From NCBI GenBank assembly GCA_025964465.1, contig JAOPYS010000357.1, forward strand, positions 1 to 13,461: a DNA stretch of 13,461 bases, read 5' to 3'. The notes under the pieces are model-generated. The model made no database searches and was not told the origin of the DNA. It worked only from the letters and a program-made list of their open reading frames with translations. The position numbers and the translations under genes are program-made. The DNA comes from Thermoleophilia bacterium. GTDB taxonomy: Bacteria > Actinomycetota > Thermoleophilia > Gaiellales > SKUG01. Shown here in pieces: positions 1 to 5,231 of this stretch; position 1 is the first letter of the stretch; each line of letters begins with the position of its first letter.

Positions 1-190
1 CGCCGCTGGGCGCACCGAGCAGCGGCGTCGGGCGCGCCGCGACGGAAGCCGGGGCCGGCATGGTGGCGCGTGGCGCCGCCGGCGCGAAGCTGAACCGCGG
101 CAGGTCGAGCCGTGGCCCGGCCAGTCCGGGGCGTGCGTCGCGGCCCGTCGCGGGGGTCGCGCCCGGCTCGCGTGAATGGTCGTTCGTCAT
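1..190 (-). CDS. N-terminal part of an unknown protein, cut by the window edge
   Basis: Reading leftwards from an ATG at 190-188, the frame stays open for 63 codons to the window edge, with third positions almost all G or C. Upstream on the same strand is a good ribosome binding site, GGGAGG at 205-200, nine or ten bases before the ATG. This decides the start and is the main reason I accept the gene. The visible residues begin MTNDHSREPG and are rich in Pro, Ala, Arg and Gly, with one more ordered stretch (LDLPRFSFAPAAPRA). They look like a disordered cytoplasmic N-terminus; there is no signal peptide or membrane segment. It is divergent from the membrane protein at 398. I do not recognise it. 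Longer frames on the plus strand through here lack a ribosome binding site and read as Arg/Pro-rich noise. Confidence 0.55.
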   Translation of the reverse strand, partial: MTNDHSREPGATPATGRDARPGLAGPRLDLPRFSFAPAAPRATMPAPASVAARPTPLLGAPSG

Positions 191-397
191 GTCGCCCTGC
201 CTCCCGTGACCGACGCATCCCTCCCGGACGCGCTGTCGCTCTCCCGTCTATCGGGAAAGGGGCCACGCGTTGTCCCACTTCGAGCGGCGATCCCGGCCAT
301 CACACCGACCCGCGTCGGCCACGCGTGGCCACGGAGGGCGCCGATCCGACCCGTCGAGGGTCACCATCCACGTGGACCCCGACGAGAGAGCACGAAC
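191..397. promoter_or_regulatory. Divergent intergenic region with a short hairpin
   Basis: These 207 bases separate two divergent genes and should hold both promoters. I see one small inverted repeat, TCCCG at 242-246 and CGGGA at 252-256 with a five-base loop. On the minus strand a weak TAGACG hexamer overlaps it and would give a leader of roughly 50 bases for the leftward gene. I see no convincing -35/-10 pair for the rightward gene. Confidence 0.25.
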
Positions 398-1051
398 GTG
401 ACCAGCCCCCTGAGCTCCACCTTGCTGCAGCAGCCCGTCGAGTCGCACCCGCGGCCGCGTCGCCCCCTGCCGATGCACGGCAGCTCCATCACGCACGTCG
501 TCGCCGAGCCGCAGCCCACGTACGCCCCGCAGCCGGCGTACGCCCCCCAGCCGCAGGTCAGCTACGTGCAGGCCGCGCCCTCCGGCCCCGGTCGCGCCAC
601 CTCCGCCATCTCCACCGTGCTGCTCGCCGTGCTGGTGCTGCTCGTGGGCATCGTCGCGTTGGCCGGCGGCTACTTCGCCGCCAAGGCCGCCGCGCCGTCC
701 TCGGACGAAGCGGCGGTCACCCGCAGCCTGGCCGCCCAGCAGGGCTACGCCGCTGGCCGCGATTCCGGCTACGCCAACGGCCACGGCGACGCACTCGTCA
801 ACGCCGAGTCGACCGCCGCGCTGCGCGCCTCCGTCGCCCGCTCTCGCGTCTACAACGCCGCGTACAAGCGTGGCTTCGCCGCCGGCAGCAAGTACCGCGC
901 CCCGGCCCGGCGCAGCTACGGCGGCGGCGGCTACCGCGCCCCGAGCTACCGCGGCTTCGGCAACAGCGGCTACGCGGTGAGCTCGGCGCTCGGCCAGGCG
1001 CAGAACCTCGCGAACATCACCGGCGCGCCGGTCGACGTCGAGATCTACTGA
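398..1051 (+). CDS. Single-pass membrane protein with Gly/Tyr/Arg-rich extracytoplasmic tail
   Basis: 217 residues from a GTG at 398, preceded by a weak purine-rich stretch at 384-390. In-frame sequence further upstream looks non-coding, so I do not extend it; an internal ATG at 473 is an alternative. Residues 1-65 are Pro/Gln/Tyr-rich with repeated YAPQP-like units. Residues 69-92 form one hydrophobic helix (AISTVLLAVLVLLVGIVALA), probably a membrane anchor. The rest carries two similar elements, GYAAGRDSGYANGHG (117-130) and AAYKRGFAAGSKYRAP (154-169), then a Gly/Tyr/Arg segment (172-192) and a short conserved-looking end. There is no catalytic motif. The tail could bind peptidoglycan or polysaccharide, but that is a guess from composition. 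I do not recognise the family. It converges on the small gene ending at 1080. Confidence 0.65.
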   Translation: MTSPLSSTLLQQPVESHPRPRRPLPMHGSSITHVVAEPQPTYAPQPAYAPQPQVSYVQAAPSGPGRATSAISTVLLAVLVLLVGIVALAGGYFAAKAAAPSSDEAAVTRSLAAQQGYAAGRDSGYANGHGDALVNAESTAALRASVARSRVYNAAYKRGFAAGSKYRAPARRSYGGGGYRAPSYRGFGNSGYAVSSALGQAQNLANITGAPVDVEIY

Positions 1052-1079
1052 TCCCCACGTCGCCGACGCGGCGCACGGG

Positions 1080-1445
1080 TCAGACCGGGCGCAGGCCGCC
1101 GGTCGCGTGACGCGGCGCCGGCGTGGGTGACGGCTTGTTCGCCGCGGCCCCGTCGTTGGCGCCATCCGTCGCGCCCGTGCCGGTCCCACCGGCCGGTGGG
1201 ACGGCGTGCCGCTGCAGCGGCGGGACGATGTGGCGCTTGGGCCCCGACGGGTTGGTCGGATCGCCCTGCCGGATGATGCGGCCCTCTGCCTTCGTGCCGG
1301 AGCTGTGGTGCTTCGGCCCGTTCGTACCCCCCGGCCCCGACGGCGAGTGGCCCGTGCCGTCGAACGCGCCCACGCCACCGACGCGACACAACACGCGCCC
1401 CCCGCCGTTGATCCACGCCGTCGCGTCGTGCTCGAAGTGCTGCAT
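1080..1445 (-). CDS. Small basic orphan protein, 121 residues
   Basis: The frame starts at an ATG at 1445-1443 behind a G-rich ribosome binding site (GAGGGGG, about five bases before the start) and ends at a TGA at 1082-1080. The first 28 residues look folded (MQHFEHDATAWINGGGRVLC followed by RVGGVGAF). The rest is Gly/Pro/His/Lys-rich and probably disordered, including TNGPKHHSSGTKAEGRIIRQ and NPSGPKRHIVPP. There is no signal peptide or membrane helix. The frame continues upstream without a stop, but that part reads as shadow sequence and has no ribosome binding site. It is convergent with the membrane protein ending at 1051 and divergent from the zinc-ribbon gene at 1761. I know no family for it. 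Confidence 0.5.
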   Translation of the reverse strand: MQHFEHDATAWINGGGRVLCRVGGVGAFDGTGHSPSGPGGTNGPKHHSSGTKAEGRIIRQGDPTNPSGPKRHIVPPLQRHAVPPAGGTGTGATDGANDGAAANKPSPTPAPRHATGGLRPV

Positions 1446-1660
1446 GTCATCCCCCTCGTCGCGGTGCGGCCCGTCCGCCCCTCGACCCGACGATGCGCCC
1501 TCCGCACGGCCCCGGCATCCGCACGCAGTACCTACTCCGACCCCGCGCCCGGGGCAGTTGTCGGCGGCCTTACATCGGGGGCACGACGGTCGCCGCGCGC
1601 AGGGATCCGACCCTCGCGCGCGAACCTGTGGGGCAACCCCCGGACCGCTTCCGCCCCTTC
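1446..1660. other. Non-coding gap between divergent genes
   Basis: I see no credible gene in this stretch. The open frames across it (both strands) have Arg/Pro/Ala-rich translations and no ribosome binding site. A possible -10-like TAGGTA on the minus strand (1534-1529) could serve the small gene at 1445 with a leader of about 80 bases, but no -35 box accompanies it. Confidence 0.3.
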
Positions 1661-1702
1661 GCGCCGCCCCGCCTTGCGGGGGGCGCCGACGGGGGCTAGC
1701 AT
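1661..1702 (+). promoter_or_regulatory. Promoter with overlapping hairpin, upstream of the zinc-ribbon gene
   Basis: A -35-like TTGCGG at 1674-1679 and a -10-like TAGCAT at 1697-1702 are separated by exactly 17 bases. This is the best-spaced promoter in the window and predicts a start near 1709. The -35 box lies in the loop and right arm of a hairpin: gcgccgccccgc (1661-1672), loop CTT, right arm 1676-1686, with one bulged G. The hairpin could be an operator-like element or a leftover terminator. The promoter would drive the zinc-ribbon gene at 1761 with a leader of about 52 bases. Confidence 0.5.
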
Positions 1703-1760
1703 CCGGGCATGACGCAGGTCGCTCGACCCGCGTCCACAGCAGCACCTGGAGGCACCACCC

Positions 1761-1943
1761 GTGAGCAGCGCGACCCTCGATCGTCCCGTCGACACCCCGA
1801 GCGGTTCGCTCGCCTGCCCGCACTGCAAGAAGAGCTTCCAGCCGGCGGTCGACGCCACGCAGCCGCCGCGCCTGCAGGGTGCCAAGTGCCCGCACTGCAA
1901 GCTCTTCGTGCCGGCGCGCCTCGTCGCCGCAGCCGCCACCTGA
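1761..1943 (+). CDS. Small zinc-ribbon protein with two CPHC motifs
   Basis: 60 residues from a GTG at 1761, with a clear GGAGG at 1748-1752, eight bases before the start. Two zinc-knuckle motifs are visible, CPHCKKSF (residues 19-26) and CPHCKLFV (about 43-50), spaced 24 residues apart. This is the classic four-cysteine arrangement for one structural zinc. The N-terminus is short and polar and the C-terminus ends in an Ala-rich tail. It sits just upstream of rpmG, itself a four-cysteine ribosomal protein, but has its own promoter. The role is unknown; nucleic-acid or ribosome association is a plausible guess from the fold and position only. An ATG at 1709 opens a different overlapping frame that reads as noise. 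Confidence 0.7.
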   Translation: MSSATLDRPVDTPSGSLACPHCKKSFQPAVDATQPPRLQGAKCPHCKLFVPARLVAAAAT

Positions 1944-1970
1944 TCCACCCCTCGCGGTGATCTGGTAGCC
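1941..1970 (+). promoter_or_regulatory. Candidate promoter for rpmG-secE-nusG-rplKA
   Basis: An extended -10-like sequence TCTGGTAGCCT (1961-1971) lies 43 bases before the rpmG ATG. It closely resembles CTCTGGTATCGT ahead of rplJ (10601-10612). The -35 side is weak (TGATCC at 1941-1946, overlapping the stop codon of the zinc-ribbon gene). The similarity of the two sites in front of ribosomal operons is the main support. Confidence 0.4.
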
Positions 1971-2013
1971 TTTCGCCCGAATTTCCCTCACGCCCCAGGA
2001 GACGTGCGCCAGC

Positions 2014-2178
2014 ATGGCCAAGTCCACAGTCCGCCAGAAGATCACCCTCGCGTGCCCGCAGTGCAAGCGGCGCAACTACGAGACCCAGAAGAACAAGCGC
2101 AACGATCCCGATCGCGTGGAGTTCTCCAAGTACTGCCGCTGGTGTGGAACCCACACCGCGCACAAGGAGACCCGCTGA
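2014..2178 (+). CDS. rpmG: 50S ribosomal protein L33
   Basis: 54 residues from ATG 2014, typical for L33. It begins MAKSTVRQKITLACPQCKRR and ends HTAHKETR. The two cysteine pairs, CPQC (residues 14-17) and CRWC (41-44), make this the zinc-binding (C+) form. The motif NYETQKNKRNDPDRVEFSKY is characteristic of the family. L33 is a small protein of the large subunit near the E site. A purine stretch CAGGAGA (1997-2003) provides the ribosome binding site about ten bases upstream. Its 3' end carries the ribosome binding site of secE, whose start lies one base after the stop, so the two are translated together. Finding rpmG immediately before secE-nusG is standard bacterial order. Confidence 0.97.
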   Translation: MAKSTVRQKITLACPQCKRRNYETQKNKRNDPDRVEFSKYCRWCGTHTAHKETR

Positions 2179-2179
2179 C

Positions 2180-2434
2180 GTGGCGAAGGCTGCCAGCAGT
2201 GGAGGGCCGGGCAACCGCCCGTCCCCGCCGTCGGGGCAACGCACCGGCGCTCGCCGGTTCGTCCGGGAGTCGTGGGCCGAGCTGCGCAAGGTGCAGTGGC
2301 CGACGCGCCAGCAGGTCGCGACCGGCACGCTCGTCGTGGCCGTCGTGACGGCGACGTTCGCCGCATACATCTCCGCGGTCGACCAGGTCGCCGTGCGACT
2401 CGTCGACCAGGTCAACAAGGCACTGGGGATCTGA
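2180..2434 (+). CDS. secE: Preprotein translocase subunit SecE
   Basis: 84 residues from a GTG at 2180. AAGGAG at 2164-2169, inside the end of rpmG, is spaced ten bases away and fixes this start against an in-frame ATG inside rpmG. Residues 1-25 are a polar, Pro/Gly/Ser-rich tail. Residues 27-42 hold the conserved amphipathic SecE segment (FVRESWAELRKVQWPTRQQV, with the hallmark W-P-T-R). One membrane helix follows at about 46-64. This single-helix form is usual outside the enterobacteria. SecE clamps the two halves of SecY in the plasma-membrane export channel. It is one base from rpmG and one base from nusG, so all three are probably on one transcript. Confidence 0.96.
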   Translation: MAKAASSGGPGNRPSPPSGQRTGARRFVRESWAELRKVQWPTRQQVATGTLVVAVVTATFAAYISAVDQVAVRLVDQVNKALGI

Positions 2435-2435
2435 C

Positions 2436-2999
2436 GTGTACAACTGGTACGTCATCAACACGTATTCCGGCCACGAGAAGAAGGTGGAGGCGAACCTCCA
2501 CCAGCGCTTCAAGTCGGCGCCCGAGGACGTCCGCTTCGCCTTCCGCGAGGTCATCGTCCCGACCGAGATGGTCACGGACACCGACAAGGACGGCAAGAAG
2601 TTCCAGAAGGAAGTTCGCAAGCTCCCCGGCTACCTGCTCGTCCACATGAACATGGACAACAAGAACGCGCGCCTGCTGGTGCGCGACACGCCGGGCATCA
2701 CCAACTTCGTCGGCCCGCTCGGCGAGCCGGTGCCGCTCAGCCGCTCCGAGGTCGCCAAGCTCGTCGCCGTCAGCACGCCGGACCAGGCAGCTGCCGCGCC
2801 GGTGAGCGAGGAGAAGGCCGCGCCGACGGTGCTCTTCGAGCTCGGCGAGATCGTCAAGGTCATGAGCGGTCCGCTCAGCGACTTCGACGGCGAGATCACC
2901 GAGGTCAACCCCGAGCAGCAGAAGCTCAAGGTCCTCGTCTCCATCTTCGAGCGGCAGGTGCCGGTCGAACTCCCCTACGACCAAGTGCAGAAGGTGTAG
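2436..2999 (+). CDS. nusG: Transcription termination/antitermination factor NusG
   Basis: 187 residues from a GTG one base after the secE stop, with GGGG at 2425-2428 as ribosome binding site. The NGN domain (about 1-115) begins YNWYVINTYSGHEKKVEANL and contains the conserved KLPGYLLVHM and TPGITNFVG motifs. A short Ala-rich linker (about 118-132) follows. The C-terminal KOW domain then opens FELGEIVKVMSGPLSDFDGE and ends with the family's EVNPEQQKLKVLVSIFERQVPVEL pattern (split here across the domain end). NusG binds RNA polymerase and links it to Rho or to ribosomal S10. The protein lacks the long acidic N-terminal extension common in classical Actinobacteria such as Streptomyces, which bears on the taxonomic placement. 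Confidence 0.97.
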   Translation: MYNWYVINTYSGHEKKVEANLHQRFKSAPEDVRFAFREVIVPTEMVTDTDKDGKKFQKEVRKLPGYLLVHMNMDNKNARLLVRDTPGITNFVGPLGEPVPLSRSEVAKLVAVSTPDQAAAAPVSEEKAAPTVLFELGEIVKVMSGPLSDFDGEITEVNPEQQKLKVLVSIFERQVPVELPYDQVQKV

Positions 3000-3004
3000 T
3001 AGTC

Positions 3005-3430
3005 ATGGCCAAGAAGGTCCTCAAGGAAGTCAAGCTGCAGATCCCCGGTGGCCAGGCGAACCCCGCCCCGCCGGTCGGTCCCGCGCTCGGCCAGGCTGGC
3101 GTCAACATCATGGAGTTCTGCAAGGCGTTCAACGCCCAGACGGGCGACATGAACGGCACGCTGATCCCCGTCGTGATCACGGTGTACGAGGATCGCTCGT
3201 TCACCTTCATCATGAAGCAGCCGCCCGCCGCGGTGCTGATCAAGCAGGCCATCAACCTCAAGTCCGGGTCGGCCGTGCCGCACCGCGACAAGGTCGGCAA
3301 GCTCACGCAGGACCAGCTGCGCTCGATCGCCGAGTCGAAGATGTCCGACCTCAACGCCAACGACGTCGAGGCCGCGATGCAGATCATCGCCGGCACCGCA
3401 CGCTCGATGGGCGTCACGGTCGAGGCGTAG
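3005..3430 (+). CDS. rplK: 50S ribosomal protein L11
   Basis: 141 residues from ATG 3005, exactly the usual L11 length. AAGGTG (2991-2996), overlapping the end of nusG, serves as ribosome binding site. The N-terminal domain shows the Pro-rich PGGQANPAPPVGPALGQ signature and GVNIMEFCKAFNAQT. The C-terminal RNA-binding domain includes KVGKLTQDQLRSIAESKMSD and ends GTARSMGVTVEA. L11 forms the stalk base with 23S rRNA, contacts elongation factors and is the thiostrepton site. It follows nusG by five bases and is separated from rplA by a 101-base spacer that holds an L1-type element. Confidence 0.98.
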   Translation: MAKKVLKEVKLQIPGGQANPAPPVGPALGQAGVNIMEFCKAFNAQTGDMNGTLIPVVITVYEDRSFTFIMKQPPAAVLIKQAINLKSGSAVPHRDKVGKLTQDQLRSIAESKMSDLNANDVEAAMQIIAGTARSMGVTVEA

Positions 3431-3470
3431 TCACCCGCCGGCACCCGCCGGCACGCACCACCCAAATCCA

Positions 3471-3525
3471 AGATCGTGGGAGATGCCTCGCCAACCGCGG
3501 CGGGGGTCGCTTGCACCACAGGAGG
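3471..3525 (+). promoter_or_regulatory. Candidate ribosomal protein L1 mRNA-binding element
   Basis: The rplK-rplA spacer folds into a two-part stem. The outer part pairs GTGG (3476-3479) with CCAC (3516-3519). The inner part pairs CCTCGCC (3486-3492) with GGCGGGG (3499-3505) around a six-base loop, leaving an internal loop that contains GAGATG. The structure ends directly before the rplA ribosome binding site GGAGG (3521-3525). L1 is known to bind such asymmetric-loop stems mimicking its 23S rRNA site and repress translation of its operon. The position and shape fit; the specific base match is my reading. A tandem ten-base repeat (cacccgccgg, 3432-3441 and 3442-3451) lies just upstream. Confidence 0.45.
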
Positions 3526-3531
3526 CACACC

Positions 3532-4266
3532 ATGGCCGAGACCACCGTTCGACGAGGCACGTCCCGCCGCTGGCGCGACCAGCGCGCCAAGGTCAATCGC
3601 GAGCAGCCGTACCACCCCCTCGCCGCGTTCCAGCTGGCGAAGGAGCTGGGGACGGACAAGTACGACGAGGCCGTCGAGGCCCACTTCAAGCTCGGCCTGG
3701 ACGTCCGCAAGGCCGACCAGATGCTGCGCTCGACCACGACGCTGCCGCACGGTATCGGCAAGACCGTCTCCGTCCTCGTGTTCGCACAGGGTGAGAAGGT
3801 CGGCGAGGCCGAGGCCGCCGGCGCTGACTTCGTGGGCGGCGACGACCTCGCCAAGAAGATCGAGGGTGGCTGGTTCGACTTCGACGTCGTCATCGCGACG
3901 CCCGACATGATGGCGACCGTCGGTCGCCTCGGTCGCGTGCTCGGCCCGCGCGGCAAGATGCCGAACCCCAAGACCGGCACGGTGACGTTCGACGTCGGCC
4001 CGGCCGTCGAGGCCACCAAGGGCGGCAAGTTCGAGTACCGGACCGACCGTTTCGGCATCGTGCACGTCGTGATCGGCCGCAAGAGCTTCTCCGCCGAGCA
4101 GCTCGCCGAGAACTACGGCGCGATGTACGAGGAGATCCTCCGCGCCAAGCCGTCGAGCTCCAAGGGCCGCTACGTGCAGTCGATCTCGATCGCCACGACG
4201 CAGGGCCCCGGCATCCCGGTGGACAGCGGCGTCAGCGCCGACTTCTCCACCCCGCCCGAGGCCTGA
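3532..4266 (+). CDS. rplA: 50S ribosomal protein L1
   Basis: 244 residues from ATG 3532, chosen because GGAGG at 3521-3525 lies six bases upstream. An in-frame TTG seven codons earlier has no ribosome binding site. Typical L1 blocks are visible: YHPLAAFQLAKELGTDKYDE, the rRNA-binding DQMLRSTTTLPHGIGKTVSV, DVVIATPDMMATVGRLGRVL, and GPRGKMPNPKTGTVTFDVGP. The length is close to the usual 225-235 with a slightly longer N-terminus (MAETTVRRGTSRRWRDQRAK). L1 forms the mobile stalk at the ribosomal E site and usually represses its own operon. The gene ends the first ribosomal block: rplJ, normally next, lies about 6.5 kb away. Confidence 0.98.
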   Translation: MAETTVRRGTSRRWRDQRAKVNREQPYHPLAAFQLAKELGTDKYDEAVEAHFKLGLDVRKADQMLRSTTTLPHGIGKTVSVLVFAQGEKVGEAEAAGADFVGGDDLAKKIEGGWFDFDVVIATPDMMATVGRLGRVLGPRGKMPNPKTGTVTFDVGPAVEATKGGKFEYRTDRFGIVHVVIGRKSFSAEQLAENYGAMYEEILRAKPSSSKGRYVQSISIATTQGPGIPVDSGVSADFSTPPEA

Positions 4267-4290
4267 CGGTCTCGAAACATCCAGGACTGA

Positions 4291-4334
4291 CCACGACCCT
4301 GCTGCCGGAATCGTCCGCCAGTGGGGTCGTGCGT
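4291..4334 (+). terminator. Terminator-like hairpin after rplA
   Basis: CACGACCC (4292-4299) and GGGTCGTG (4324-4331) form a perfect eight-base stem around a 24-base loop, followed by CGTTT. The T-run is short, but the position 25 bases after the rplA stop and before a differently functioning gene fits an intrinsic terminator. Confidence 0.5.
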
Positions 4335-4373
4335 TTCGTGCGTCCTCCCATGCGGTAGGCGTACGGCGCCCGC

Positions 4374-5171
4374 ATGTCCGACCTGCAGCTCACACCCATC
4401 GGGACGAGTCCCGCCTGGTACAACCCCGGCCAGCCCTGCTCGGGGTTCCTGCTCGAGGCCGCGGGCTCGCGTGTGCTCGTCGACTGCGGGTCGGGGGTGG
4501 TGTCGAGGTACCTCGCGCTGTTCGGCGCCGAACGCCCCATCGACGCGATCGTCCTGGGCCACGTGCACCCGGACCATGCCTTCGACCTGGTGCCGCTCAA
4601 GTACGGCATCGACTACGGCGACCTGGACGGGTGGCGCCCCGAGCTGTGGCTGCCCCCGGGAGCGCGCGATCGCCTGACGCGCCTCGCCTCCGCGTGGGAC
4701 GACGACTTCGACTTCTTCACCGAGACGTTCGAGGTGCACGACTTCGGGGTGGAGCAGCCCTTCGAGGTCGGGCCGTTCGCGTGTCGCGCGCTCGAGGTGC
4801 CGCACTACATCGAGAGCTTCGCCCTCCGGTTCGAGCACCGGGGCACCACCTTCGGCTACACGTCGGACCTCGGCCCGACCGACCGCATCGCCCCGTTCAT
4901 GGACGGGGTGGACCTGCTCCTGTCGGAGGCCGGGTACTCGCCGGACGGTGACCTCGCGATGCACGACCGCGGGCACATCACCGCGCGGGAGGCCGGGCGG
5001 ATCGCGACGGACGCGAATGCGCACAGCCTCCTGCTGACCCACGTGCCCGAGGAGCTCGGCCTGGACCGCGCCCGCGCGGCCGCGGCGGACGAGTTCTCCG
5101 GTCCCGTCGCCATCGCCACGAGCGGTGAGACGTACGTCGTGGCCCGCCGGCTCGCCGCCGCCTCGGCCTGA
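4374..5171 (+). CDS. Metallo-beta-lactamase-fold metal-dependent hydrolase
   Basis: 265 residues from ATG 4374. The signature HVHPDH (H63, H65, D67, H68) binds the two-metal centre. Other likely ligands are H144 (EVPHYIES), D165 (GYTSDLGP) and H223 (LLLTHVPEE). GHITAREAGRIA (200-211) matches the pattern of the RNase Z/phosphodiesterase-like branch rather than true beta-lactamases. There is no signal peptide, so the enzyme is cytoplasmic. The substrate cannot be told from sequence; RNase Z-like nuclease, cyclic phosphodiesterase or lactonase are possibilities. No Shine-Dalgarno is obvious; a TA-containing hexamer (TACGGC, 4362-4367) ends six bases before the ATG, as at two other genes here. 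The gene stands alone after the rplA terminator. Confidence 0.85.
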   Translation: MSDLQLTPIGTSPAWYNPGQPCSGFLLEAAGSRVLVDCGSGVVSRYLALFGAERPIDAIVLGHVHPDHAFDLVPLKYGIDYGDLDGWRPELWLPPGARDRLTRLASAWDDDFDFFTETFEVHDFGVEQPFEVGPFACRALEVPHYIESFALRFEHRGTTFGYTSDLGPTDRIAPFMDGVDLLLSEAGYSPDGDLAMHDRGHITAREAGRIATDANAHSLLLTHVPEELGLDRARAAAADEFSGPVAIATSGETYVVARRLAAASA

Positions 5172-5219
5172 CGCTGCGTGGTTTGACCGAGGTTCGTGCC
5201 GATCGCCGCGGGAGTGCGA

Positions 5220-5231
5220 TATATCCCCGGG
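5220..5231 (+). promoter_or_regulatory. -10 box giving a probable leaderless transcript
   Basis: TATATC (5220-5225) is the most AT-rich spot in the intergenic region. It is followed by six bases (cccggg) and then the ATG at 5232, placing transcription start on the A of the start codon. There is no Shine-Dalgarno before this ATG. No good -35 box is present at 17 bases; a TTGACC (5183-5188) is too far upstream. Confidence 0.45.

Noticed and set aside
112..1110. 332-residue plus-strand frame across the first kilobase
   Set aside because: Arg/Pro-rich translation without a ribosome binding site; the frame giving the membrane protein from 398 has plausible domains instead.
1709..1960. Leaderless-looking ATG six bases after TAGCAT
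   Set aside because: The frame from 1709 translates to Arg/Ala/Pro noise and overlaps the zinc-ribbon gene, which has its own GGAGG; the spacing is taken as coincidence.
1080..2075. 331-residue minus-strand reading frame
   Set aside because: It runs antisense to the zinc-ribbon gene and the start of rpmG; only the part from 1445, which has its own ribosome binding site, looks real.
1944..3004. tRNA genes that often flank rpmG-secE
   Set aside because: I looked for T-loop and acceptor-stem patterns and found none; the genes are packed with one to five bases between them.
2926..4065. Long minus-strand frame over rplK-rplA
   Set aside because: Antisense shadow of highly conserved ribosomal genes in high-GC DNA.
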